In this document: in pieces, positions 34,459 through 42,788 of the stretch
Layout: every line of letters starts with the position of its first letter
Numbering within the stretch: position 1 is the stretch's first letter
NCBI GenBank assembly: GCA_942491115.1
Contig: CALNZV010000006.1
Location: forward strand, 248,001-312,000
Origin: CALNZV01 sp942491115
GTDB taxonomy: Bacteria > Desulfobacterota > Desulfobacteria > Desulfobacterales > UBA5852
Length of the DNA stretch: 64,000 nucleotides
Direction of reading: 5' to 3'
Position numbers and translations under genes: made by a program
Notes under the pieces: model-generated
Database searches by the model: none
Told to the model about the DNA's origin: nothing
What the model saw: the letters and a program-made list of their open reading frames with translations, nothing else

Positions 34459-34902
34459 TCAGGATGCCTCCTTCTGGCAATCCGGACAAATACCGTAGAC
34501 ATCGACCCGTTGGCCAAGAATTAGATAGCCGGTCCGTTTCCCCAATGTCCCCGCCATTTGGGGCATAGGATCCAGGTCCGAGTCGACGATGCTCCGGCAT
34601 TTCAGGCAGATCAGATGGGGATGGGGGCGGGGACTCCGGACGTCATAGCGGTTGTGATCGTCGCCGAATCCGATTTCCATGGCCTCGTTCAGGCTTTTCA
34701 GCAAAGAAATGGTTTTGTAGACGGTGGCGAGGCTGATGGTCGGTAGGGTCGGTTTGAGGGATTCGTAGACCGATTCCACGCTGGGGTGGTATCGGCTGTC
34801 GCCAAAGGCGCGGAGGATGGCCAGCCGCTGAGGGGTCACTCTGTGACCGTTGGTTTTCAGCGTTGAAACGAGCTCTTGGACTCGGTTGGATAGGGTCGCC
34901 AT
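34459..34902 (-). CDS. perR: PerR/Fur-family regulator
   Basis: A 147-residue Fur-family metalloregulator. The DNA-binding wing is GHRVTPQRLAIL, with SLATVYKTISLL as the recognition helix; HPHLICLKC and CPDCQ form the two Cys pairs of the structural zinc site. Its place upstream of rubrerythrin suggests PerR rather than Fur. Start 34902 is chosen; ATG 34929 adds nine residues and cannot be excluded. The gene likely heads a unit with rbr, separated by about 190 bases. Confidence 0.85.
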   Translation of the reverse strand: MATLSNRVQELVSTLKTNGHRVTPQRLAILRAFGDSRYHPSVESVYESLKPTLPTISLATVYKTISLLKSLNEAMEIGFGDDHNRYDVRSPRPHPHLICLKCRSIVDSDLDPMPQMAGTLGKRTGYLILGQRVDVYGICPDCQKEAS

Positions 34903-35253
34903 GGGGTGATATAGGCCTTCCGTTGTCATCGGTTGAGAGCCTGTGTATGGTTAGTGACGGGTATGGACGATCCGGTAGTTGATAATGGTTCGCTATGGAG
35001 AACGGTTTTCCATTTATCTAAGTCGACTAATATTGTCAAGAAAGAAAACCGGACCCATGGCAATGATGAGTGCGGAGAGGGGAGATCGGGTTTCCCAGCA
35101 CTCGGGGACGGCGCCGATGGACCCTTAATAAGTCCAAACGCCGTCCAGCCTAAATCGATGGCTGGGGGGTCGATGACCGCCCATGCTCCTTCCCCCTTTA
35201 GCCATTGGTCCATGGGATACGGATGACTGCAGCCATATGGATTGGAGGTGACC
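34903..35253. other. Divergent intergenic region of perR and pcm
   Basis: An AT-rich patch at 35010-35042 contains TTGACA (minus strand) followed by ATAAAT-like sequence and an AGTCGACT core palindrome; it could be the perR promoter with an autoregulatory site. No other gene is seen. Confidence 0.35.
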
Positions 35254-36027
35254 ATGGTCAGTTGGAAACCGATGATAGCAACACGCCCGCTGTCGCCAGC
35301 CTTTCTTCGATTGCTGGGAGTCATCGTTTGGGTGATGGCGTCGCCGGTGGCGGCCGGCCAGGAAGATCCCTGGTTGCTGGCCAGGGAGCGGATGCTCGAG
35401 GAGATCCGAGACAGCGTGGCCGACACCCGGCACTGGATCGACCGGGAAACCCTCGATCCCCGAGTGATGGCCTCCCTGGGGAGCACGCCGCGCCATCTTT
35501 TTGTTCCCTCCGATGCGATGAGAAGGGCCTACGAAAACCGCCCTCTGCCCATCGGGCACGGCCAGACCATCTCCCAACCCTATATTGTCGCCTTGATGAC
35601 CGATCTCATCGACCCTGAACCGGAGGACAAAGTGCTCGAGGTGGGCACCGGGTCCGGGTATCAGGCGGCGGTTCTTTCCCCCCTTGTGGCGGAGGTCTAC
35701 ACCATCGAGATTATCCCCCAGCTGGGCATACAGGCCAAGGATCGTCTGGAGGCGCAAGGGTATGACAACGTCAGATGTCGAATCGGGGACGGCTATTACG
35801 GCTGGCCGGAGGCTGCGCCCTTCGATGCCGTCGTCGTCACCGCCGTAGCGGGTCAGGTGCCGCCACCCCTGATCGCCCAGCTGAAGCCTGGGGGAACGAT
35901 GGTCATTCCGGTGGGGCACCGATTTGGAACTCAGCACCTGATGATGGTGGAGAAGCAGACAAATGGGGAGCTGGTCACCCGACAGGTGCTTCCGGTGCGG
36001 TTTGTGCCGCTGACCGGCACCCATTGA
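35254..36027 (+). CDS. pcm: Protein-L-isoaspartate O-methyltransferase, exported form
   Basis: A 257-residue SAM-dependent enzyme that repairs isoaspartyl residues. Motifs: MASLGSTPRHLFVPSDAMRRAYENRPLPIGHGQTISQPYIVALM (substrate site), VLEVGTGSGYQAAVLS (SAM loop), YTIEIIPQLG, and PFDAVVVTAVAGQVPPPLIAQLKPGGTMVIPVG. Unlike the standard cytosolic enzyme it starts with a signal-peptide-like stretch (PAFLRLLGVIVWVMASPVAAG), so it probably acts in the periplasm. GGAGGTG before ATG 35254 sets the start. It is followed 10 bases later by a large membrane protein. Confidence 0.9.
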   Translation: MVSWKPMIATRPLSPAFLRLLGVIVWVMASPVAAGQEDPWLLARERMLEEIRDSVADTRHWIDRETLDPRVMASLGSTPRHLFVPSDAMRRAYENRPLPIGHGQTISQPYIVALMTDLIDPEPEDKVLEVGTGSGYQAAVLSPLVAEVYTIEIIPQLGIQAKDRLEAQGYDNVRCRIGDGYYGWPEAAPFDAVVVTAVAGQVPPPLIAQLKPGGTMVIPVGHRFGTQHLMMVEKQTNGELVTRQVLPVRFVPLTGTH

Positions 36028-36037
36028 GGATGTCCGA

Positions 36038-38503
36038 ATGGCTCAGGGATCCCCCTACGGGTATTTCCGGATGCGCCAGGAGCGGTCGCCCCTGGTGACC
36101 GTAGCGTTGACCTCTGCGTCGGCACTGGCATACGAACTGCTGTTGATGCGACTGTTGGCCGTCGTTCAGTGGCACCATTTCGCCTTTCTGGTCATCAGCT
36201 TAGCCCTGCTTGGATATGGAGCCAGCGGGAGTTGGCTGGTGCTTACCCCCGGCGCCTTTCGCCAGGGCTATGACCGGTTTTTCCACCTCTCATCGGTCGG
36301 ATTGCCCGTCAGCATTTGGTGTTCTACCGGGGCCGGCATTCAGGTGCCCTTCAACCCTCTGGACATCCGCTGGAACGCCTTTCAGCTGGTTTATCTTCTC
36401 CTTGCCATCGTGCTCTTTGCCGTGCCGTTTTTCTTTGCCGGTGTGATCATCGGTTCGACCCTGAGGCGGTTCAGTCATGATATCCCCCGGGTCTACGGGG
36501 CCGATCTGGCGGGAGCTGGTATCGGCGCCATCGGAATCGTGGTGCTTCTGCACATGGTCGACCCGCTGGAGGCTCTCACCGGCGTTATCGGGTTGGCGGG
36601 ATGCGCTGCCATATCCGCCGGTGTGGAGCGGCCTTCCCGACTGGGAACGGCCACGGCGGTGACAGCTTTGATGGTTGCCTTCCTTGCTGCCGGAGCGAGT
36701 GACCACGACCTGGCCGGGCGGCTGTCGCCATACAAACCACTGCGCCAGGCCCTGGAAATTCCCGATACGAGGATTCTTGAGGACCGCTCCAGTCCCCTGG
36801 GCTGGATCGCGGTCGTGGACAGCCCGACAATCCCGTTCCGGATGGTCCAGGGTGCAAGCCTCCTCTCGACGGCCGAACCCCCGCCCCAACTGGGGGTTTT
36901 TACTGACGGCGATCAACCCGACCCCATCAACCGCTTTGAAGGCGGCCGGCAGGAACTGGCTTTCCTAGACCAGACGTCGACCGCCTTGGCATTCCACCTG
37001 ATGCCGTCGAAGGGAAGCGCACTGCTCCCCATGGCCGGCATGGGGTCCACGGTTCTGCTGTCTTTTTTTCACGGTCGATCCCCCATTGACGCCCTCGAGT
37101 TAGACCCTCGCAAGATCGATCTTCTGACGGGTCGCTTTTCGCCGTATTCGGGTTGGCGTCATCTATCCTCCCATACGCGGCTGATTCCCAAAGAGATCAG
37201 GGGATATCTGGCGGGCAGACACGACCGTTACGACCTGATCCTTTTCCCTCCGGTTGGCAGCGGCACCGGACCCGGCTCCCTGTCCCTGACGGAAGACTAT
37301 CACCTCACCGTGAACGCCTTTCGATCCTACCTGAGAGCGATAGCCTCCGGAGGATACCTAAGCGTTTCCTGGCGGCTGCGACTGCCGCCCCGGGATGGAC
37401 TGCGGCTGGTGGACACCGTACTGACTGCGATGAGGGAAGGGGGAAACACCCGACCGGCCGATAGTCTGGCCGTGATACGCAGTTGGAAAACCGGCACCCT
37501 TGTCGTTAGAAAAGGCGGTATCACTCCGGAGGATTGCACGATCATTCGGTCGTTTTGCCGGGAGCGCGGCTTCGATCCGGTTTTCTTCCCCGGCATTTCC
37601 GACCGTGAGGTCAACCGTCGAAACATCCTACGCAGTCCTGAATTTTTCGATGGGATCACCGCCTTGACCAGTAAAGACAGGGCCCGGTTCCTTAAAGACT
37701 ACCCTTATGACGTCGAGGCGGTTACCGACGACCGTCCCTATTTCCATTTCTTCCAGACGTCTCCGAACCTGTGGATGCAGGCAGGTGACCAGGAGGGGGC
37801 GGGGATGCCGGATTGGGGATATCCGGCGATCGTCCTGGCGCTGTGGGCCGCCACCCTGCTGAGTACCGTATTGATTTTTATACCGCTTCTCGCAAAGCGA
37901 AGGCTGCTGGGCGGTCCCGGCCCCGGGCGGTGGCGGCTGATGGTGTATTTCGGCGGCATCGGTTTCGGGTTCATCGTCCTGGAAATCGTTTTTATCCAGA
38001 TAGGGATTCGGTACCTTCACCATCCGGTGCTGGCGGCCTCGTCTGTTCTGGGGGGCTTTTTGGTGTTTGCGGGGGTGGGAAGTCGAATCGTTTCACGGTG
38101 GACCTCAGAACGCATCAAGGGGGTGCGGGTGGAGGTATGGGCGGCGGCGGGGGTGGCCATGGGTTCGGGGATCGCCGTGGGTCTGTTCGGTGCAGCGGGT
38201 GATCGGCTCGTCGAGGCCGCACTCGGATATCGGATTGCTGCCGTCGCTTTGTCCACGGCGCCGGTGGCTTTTTTCCTGGGCATGCTTTTCCCCATCGGGA
38301 TGATGCGGTTGTCCCGAACCCGACCCGACCGCATTTCGTGGGCCTGGGCGGTCAATGGGTGTTCCTCGGTGATGGGAGCCGTGATGGCTGCCATGCTTTC
38401 GCTTCATCTGGGGTTTTTGCGTCTTACCCTTGCAGCGATAGCCCTCTATGGATTGTCCGCATTGGTGGGACCGAGTTCACGGCCATCCGGTTTACAGGAG
38501 TAA
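36038..38503 (+). CDS. Polytopic membrane protein with spermidine-synthase-like domain
   Basis: An 821-residue integral membrane protein. Helices at about residues 15-225 (e.g. FAFLVISLALLGYGASGSWLVL) are followed by a soluble part of about 300 residues (260-570) resembling a SAM-type spermidine/spermine synthase fold (ALELDPRKIDLL, YDLILFPP, YHLTVNAFRSYLRAI), and a second block of helices near the end. Fused transmembrane spermidine-synthase-like proteins are common in Desulfobacterota. GAGGATG precedes the ATG. It lies directly behind pcm. Actual polyamine synthesis is not shown. Confidence 0.75.
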   Translation: MAQGSPYGYFRMRQERSPLVTVALTSASALAYELLLMRLLAVVQWHHFAFLVISLALLGYGASGSWLVLTPGAFRQGYDRFFHLSSVGLPVSIWCSTGAGIQVPFNPLDIRWNAFQLVYLLLAIVLFAVPFFFAGVIIGSTLRRFSHDIPRVYGADLAGAGIGAIGIVVLLHMVDPLEALTGVIGLAGCAAISAGVERPSRLGTATAVTALMVAFLAAGASDHDLAGRLSPYKPLRQALEIPDTRILEDRSSPLGWIAVVDSPTIPFRMVQGASLLSTAEPPPQLGVFTDGDQPDPINRFEGGRQELAFLDQTSTALAFHLMPSKGSALLPMAGMGSTVLLSFFHGRSPIDALELDPRKIDLLTGRFSPYSGWRHLSSHTRLIPKEIRGYLAGRHDRYDLILFPPVGSGTGPGSLSLTEDYHLTVNAFRSYLRAIASGGYLSVSWRLRLPPRDGLRLVDTVLTAMREGGNTRPADSLAVIRSWKTGTLVVRKGGITPEDCTIIRSFCRERGFDPVFFPGISDREVNRRNILRSPEFFDGITALTSKDRARFLKDYPYDVEAVTDDRPYFHFFQTSPNLWMQAGDQEGAGMPDWGYPAIVLALWAATLLSTVLIFIPLLAKRRLLGGPGPGRWRLMVYFGGIGFGFIVLEIVFIQIGIRYLHHPVLAASSVLGGFLVFAGVGSRIVSRWTSERIKGVRVEVWAAAGVAMGSGIAVGLFGAAGDRLVEAALGYRIAAVALSTAPVAFFLGMLFPIGMMRLSRTRPDRISWAWAVNGCSSVMGAVMAAMLSLHLGFLRLTLAAIALYGLSALVGPSSRPSGLQE

Positions 38504-38684
38504 CCGGGTCAACCTCCCCGTGATCGTCCCCATCTCCGTTCCGAAAAAAGGATTGCCTGGAGCGACCCTCTTTCCCCCTCGGCGGTATCGGGTAGCGAGG
38601 GGTGGCTGGCTGCCGCACCCGATGGGTCTCGGCTTTCGGATGGCGTCGTCCAATGGAAGATATTGCTTCCGACGGGATCCTCCG

Positions 38685-39089
38685 TCAGGAGGCCAGAGAA
38701 ACGCTGATTTCGACGGATCCACTGAGGGTGTTGCGGACAATGCAGCCCTTTTCGGCAATCTGAACCAGTTTCTTCATCTCTTCCGACGTGACTCCCCGGT
38801 AGGTGACTTCCAAGGCGATTCGGGTAAAACGGGTCGGCTGACCCTCGAGGGTACCGGTGACGGTGGCCGCAAGGGCCGTTGGGGACAATTCCCTGTTCTC
38901 GGCAGCGGCGATCAGGTTGCTCATGAAGCAACCGCCGAAACTGGCCAGAAGCATTTCTCCGCCCATGGCTCCAGCATTTCCGCCGCCCTTGGACTCCGGG
39001 CGATCCATGACCACGCGGTGATCCCTGACTGCGGCTTCGGAGGCCGATGTTCGTTCGATTCTGGAAACGCAGATGGTGATATCGGTCAT
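38685..39089 (-). CDS. OsmC-family protein
   Basis: A 134-residue protein starting at ATG 39089 with GAGAGGAAC upstream. It has the OsmC layout: a beta sheet, the GGGNAGAMGGEMLLASFGGCFMSNL segment with the peroxidatic Cys in GGC, and the second redox Cys in AEKGCIVRNTL. OsmC/Ohr proteins reduce organic peroxides with the two Cys residues. It converges on the membrane protein gene; the 181-base gap has no clear terminator. Confidence 0.88.
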   Translation of the reverse strand: MTDITICVSRIERTSASEAAVRDHRVVMDRPESKGGGNAGAMGGEMLLASFGGCFMSNLIAAAENRELSPTALAATVTGTLEGQPTRFTRIALEVTYRGVTSEEMKKLVQIAEKGCIVRNTLSGSVEISVSLAS

Positions 39090-39191
39090 GTGAGTTCCTC
39101 TCATAGATGACCCCCGGGATCGATGGCGTGGAGGTCGGAAGGGACGGCTGCCAGGTATACCTTCCTCCCAACGGGTGGCTTCCCCCCCCTT

Positions 39192-39752
39192 TTACGAAAC
39201 ACGGTAGAAATAAACCGGGTCGCCGTGGAGACTGCCCGGGGGGTGAATCACGAAGGAAGCTGTCGTTTCTGGCAGCGGGAAATTGAAAGATATCAGAACG
39301 GCCCCTGTTTTGAAACGACCATTCCGAAGGTCCTGGGACAGATCGCCGAGAACGTCCGGGAAGAGATAAAAGGTCACGATGTCGGCTGTGGATAGATCCA
39401 CGCGCCTGAAATCCTGAAACCGGATGCGGATCCCCTTGTCGGACGCCGATAGGCATTTGGCTTTCACCCACGCAATGGGATTGACTTCGTATCCAACCGC
39501 CCTGATACCGTAGTGTTTTCGTGCGTAGCGGAGGATTCGCCCGTCTCCGCAGCCGAGGTCCACTAAAAGCCCGTTTTTTGAGGGCTGAATGGCATCGAGA
39601 GCCACTGCTATTCGCCGTTTCGATGAGGATACGAAGAGTGCCCCCCGGGTCTTGGGTAGGGCCACTGCCACACCAAGCCCATAGGCGGCCTTAGCCGCAA
39701 ACAGCCCGATCCATACCGAAAAAACGATCAACAGCCAGACAGGCAGGTTCAT
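39192..39752 (-). CDS. Membrane-anchored SAM-dependent methyltransferase
   Basis: A 186-residue protein with one N-terminal membrane anchor (residues 5-30) and a class I methyltransferase core: LLVDLGCGDGRILRYA (SAM loop), AVGYEVNPIAWVKAK (acidic strand end), and DIVTFYLFPDVLGDL. No target motif is identifiable. It starts 48 bases below the stop of the lipoprotein gene (39801-40748), so they are likely one transcript. Confidence 0.8.
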   Translation of the reverse strand: MNLPVWLLIVFSVWIGLFAAKAAYGLGVAVALPKTRGALFVSSSKRRIAVALDAIQPSKNGLLVDLGCGDGRILRYARKHYGIRAVGYEVNPIAWVKAKCLSASDKGIRIRFQDFRRVDLSTADIVTFYLFPDVLGDLSQDLRNGRFKTGAVLISFNFPLPETTASFVIHPPGSLHGDPVYFYRVS

Positions 39753-39800
39753 TGGGATCTCCTCCCGGGTGTCGTCTCGCGCCCGGTGAAGGGTCCTCTG

Positions 39801-40748
39801 TTATCGGGGCAAATCGATCCGCACCAATGGGGCAGGGAGGTTTTCCGTGGTAACGAACACCGAGCTCCCGTCGGAAGAAAAACAGATCGCCTCTCCCTGA
39901 GAGAGCCGGGGTAAGCCCACGGCCTCCGGGATTCCCGAAAAGGCATTCCTCCAGGTTTCCCAGGGCTTTTTGGTGAACAGAAACGCATCGGTGTAGGTCA
40001 GCACCATCGCCCGGCGACCCTGGGGGTCGATGTCCATCGCCGTGGGCTGGTTCCTGATGAGCCATTTCCCAGAGATACTCGGCAGCGGGTCACTGCCCGG
40101 TGGTATGAGCCCTTTCACTTCGGTCACCCGTTCCGCCATTAACAGCGTCCGACCGGGGGGCGGAATGAGGTCCACACGATAGAGGACCGGCGGGGTCGTC
40201 CGCTTTGTGATGATATAGACGCGGTTGAGATCCGGAACCACGGCAACGGCTTCCCCGTCCTTGGCGCCGTCGGGATACTGAAATCGGACGGTGCCCGTTG
40301 GGCGAACCGATCCGACGATGGCGGCGGAGTCGTCTGTCAACGGCTCCTCGATGATGTAAAGCCTATAGTGGCTCTGTTTGGCGGCATTGTCTCCGATATC
40401 GGCGATGAGAAGGTAGGCTGTCCCTCCAAGCTTGAAAGCCGCCAAGTCTTCCCAATCCCGGTTCTCCACGCCCTCCACCTGAACCGAGCCCAGGTAGGTA
40501 CCTGTGGTGTCGATAGCATGCAGGGTCGGTCCGTTGCCGCTGTCGTTGACGATCCAAAGGAGGTCTTTTCGGATGTGAGACGAGGCCATTCCGCTGGCTT
40601 CAGGGATAACATCCGCAGTGATCTCTCCCACGATCTCCACCCGGGCTCCGGGACCCTGGGGCCCGGTCGGTCTTGAAGACGGCGTTTGACAGCCGGCGGC
40701 ATACAGAGCAAGGAGCAAAGCGCCTGCTGCCTTTCGAGGAGCAATCAT
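39801..40748 (-). CDS. Lipoprotein with beta-propeller-like domain
   Basis: A 315-residue lipoprotein starting at ATG 40748 (GGAGG upstream). The signal peptide ends in YAAGC. The mature protein is beta-rich with repeated motifs of the kind seen in phytase-like or SdiA-regulated propellers (EASGMASSHIRKDLLWIVNDSG, NRDWEDLAAFKLGG..YLLIADIGDNA, DGEAVAVVPDLNRVYIITKR, EAICFSSDGSSVFVTTEN). Such proteins are extracytoplasmic; a ligand or enzymatic role cannot be read. The longer upstream frame is rejected. Confidence 0.75.
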   Translation of the reverse strand: MIAPRKAAGALLLALYAAGCQTPSSRPTGPQGPGARVEIVGEITADVIPEASGMASSHIRKDLLWIVNDSGNGPTLHAIDTTGTYLGSVQVEGVENRDWEDLAAFKLGGTAYLLIADIGDNAAKQSHYRLYIIEEPLTDDSAAIVGSVRPTGTVRFQYPDGAKDGEAVAVVPDLNRVYIITKRTTPPVLYRVDLIPPPGRTLLMAERVTEVKGLIPPGSDPLPSISGKWLIRNQPTAMDIDPQGRRAMVLTYTDAFLFTKKPWETWRNAFSGIPEAVGLPRLSQGEAICFSSDGSSVFVTTENLPAPLVRIDLPR

Positions 40749-41100
40749 GGTGAAGCCTCCTATTGATCCATTCGCATGAGAACGATCTGAGGACTGCCCG
40801 AGGTGGCTTCTGCCGCCGCCGCGTCGAGCCATGTCGGTTCCCAGACGCGAAGGCGGAAAAAACCTGATCGGCATTCTGGAGTATAGGGGCTGCGGCCGGT
40901 TTTTTTCAAGGGAGATACCGTTAAAATGGGGCTACTCGTCCAGGTCAAGGCGATAAATGAAGCGAACCATGATCGGCGCCGATGGCGGGGAGGGAGGTGC
41001 CGATCGACGGTTTCTTGTAATAGGAAAGCCGCGGCCATGGGCATGGCTGCGGCGATTATAGGGTGGGGGGTACAGATGGTCTGACCGATGCGGATTGTCG
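40749..41100. other. Intergenic region
   Basis: About 350 bases between the lipoprotein and nitronate monooxygenase genes. Contains the terminator at 41028-41053. No gene is seen. Confidence 0.5.
41028..41053 (-). terminator. Stem-loop terminator of the nitronate monooxygenase gene
   Basis: On the minus strand GCCGC-A-GCCAT, loop GCCC, ATGGC-C-GCGGC form ten pairs with one mismatch, followed by TTTCC. It lies about 50 bases after the stop codon. The T-tract is short. Confidence 0.5.
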
Positions 41101-42189
41101 TCAGGCCGCTTGATAGTTGCAGGCCGATTCGTACTCTGCCCGAAGGGTGTCGATGAGTTCTTTGACCGAGATAATTTCATTGACCCGGTAAGCGTTCTGG
41201 CCCGCGAAGGCAAATCCGTTTTTCAGCTTCCCCTGTTTGGCGCACAAGAGGGCGAGACTGATACAGTAAGGGCTGTTTTCCGGATCACAGGTCTTGATAC
41301 AGTGGTACGGACACCGGAATGGTTTTTTCTTCCCGCTGCTGACATCATCGATGAAGGCGTTGCGGAGCGCCCGCCCCGGCATCCCGACCGGACTCTTGAT
41401 CACCACGAGGTCCTCTTCCCTGGCATCCACGTAAGCCTGCTTGAAGGCCTTGTCGGCGTCGCATTCATGGGTCGCAACGAAGCGCGTCCCCATCTGGACG
41501 CCAGCAACGCCCATGCTCAGATATCGGCAGATGTCCTCTCCGGAATATATACCCCCGGCGGCAATGACGGGGATACGCTTTCCGTGGGCGGCTCCGATTC
41601 GATTGACCGTCTCCAGGACTTCGGGAACCAGGTTTTCCAGGGCAAACTTCGGATTGTCGAGCTCTTCCTCCTTGAAACCCAGGTGCCCTCCTGCCATGGG
41701 ACCTTCCACGACGAACGCATCGGGGAGATAGGAGAAACGGGCGAACCACTTTTTGCACAGCAAGGCGGCCGCTCTGGCTGACGACACGATAGGCACCAGC
41801 TTGGTCCTGGCCCCTTCGGTAAGGTATCCGGGTAGATCCATTGGGAGTCCGGCGCCGGAAAAAATGACATCGATGCCCTCCGATATGGAGGTGCGAACGA
41901 GATCGGCATAATTGTTTAAAGCGACCATGATGTTGACGCCCAGGACGCCGTCGGTATTGGACCTGGCCGTTTGAATTTCTCTTTTCAGGGCGCGGATATC
42001 GGCTTGGGTGCTGTCGGAGGACGCATCAGGCTCGCTGATCCCTGTCATTGCACCTGCGATGACCCCGATGCCCCCCTGCTGGGCGACCGCAGAGGCGAGG
42101 CCGGAGAGGGAAACACCGATTCCCATGCCGCCCTGAATGATAGGAATTCGGCAGGTGAGATCGCCGATTTTAAGTGCTGGAAGTGACAT
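41101..42189 (-). CDS. Nitronate monooxygenase / FabK-like flavin enzyme
   Basis: A 362-residue TIM-barrel flavoprotein. Start ATG 42189 with AAAGGAAAA upstream; the 14-residue N-terminal extension is not used. Signatures are IPIIQGGMGIGVS (FMN-binding entrance), GVNIMVAL, GAGLPMDLP, VEGPMAGGHLGF (catalytic His), IAAGGIYSGEDI and GVQMGTRFVATHE (phosphate binding). The C-terminus has a Cys-rich segment (CPYHCIKTCDPENSPYC). Members oxidise nitronates or reduce enoyl groups. The exact reaction is unclear. Confidence 0.87.
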   Translation of the reverse strand: MSLPALKIGDLTCRIPIIQGGMGIGVSLSGLASAVAQQGGIGVIAGAMTGISEPDASSDSTQADIRALKREIQTARSNTDGVLGVNIMVALNNYADLVRTSISEGIDVIFSGAGLPMDLPGYLTEGARTKLVPIVSSARAAALLCKKWFARFSYLPDAFVVEGPMAGGHLGFKEEELDNPKFALENLVPEVLETVNRIGAAHGKRIPVIAAGGIYSGEDICRYLSMGVAGVQMGTRFVATHECDADKAFKQAYVDAREEDLVVIKSPVGMPGRALRNAFIDDVSSGKKKPFRCPYHCIKTCDPENSPYCISLALLCAKQGKLKNGFAFAGQNAYRVNEIISVKELIDTLRAEYESACNYQAA

Positions 42190-42517
42190 GATTTTCCTTT
42201 CGACTGACCGTTTTCGATAGTCGGTATGCAATCAATCCCTAATTCGGATTAGATACATCTCTCTACGGAGAAACCCCCTGTCATGACAAGGAGAATCGGT
42301 GGTTTGACAATAGTTTTACATTGACGGTCGCGGCCAGCTTTTGACATCCGTATCTCCATGATCGTCTTCGGTAGTCCAGAGGTTTGGCTTAAGCTCTCAG
42401 GGTTGCCGTTGCCTGAGTCTTCATCGGGGGTATCTCGGGGCGAAATGAGCTGTTTCCGGGAATGGGAGGCCCTGCTTGATGCAAATGCCGATAAGTGACC
42501 GAATAGATACCGGTCGG

Positions 42518-42712
42518 TCACCGGAACAGCGATATGAGCAGTGGCGCTGCAATGGCGATGAGAATGAGGATGCCGGGAATCGTCAGATACGGGGCGTACC
42601 ACGACTGCCCCTTGGCCCGCGCTGACCGTAGCTCGGCCAAAAACCAGTTGCCCAGTATGGCGGCTGCGGCCAGGACAACCACCACTTTTAGAATTTGCAG
42701 AAGACCGTTCAT
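42518..42712 (-). CDS. Small membrane protein (64 aa)
   Basis: A 64-residue protein with two hydrophobic helices (VVVLAAAAILGNWFLAEL and IPGILILIAIAAPLLI) separated by a basic loop (RSARAKGQSWYAPYL). AGGG before the ATG. Likely an inner-membrane hairpin of unknown role. Confidence 0.6.
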   Translation of the reverse strand: MNGLLQILKVVVVLAAAAILGNWFLAELRSARAKGQSWYAPYLTIPGILILIAIAAPLLISLFR

Positions 42713-42788
42713 TGTGCCCTGTCAGTTCATGGTGATCGTGTTTCAGGTAGAAAAAGGGCAGGGCCGGCCACCGGATAACGGGGGGGGG

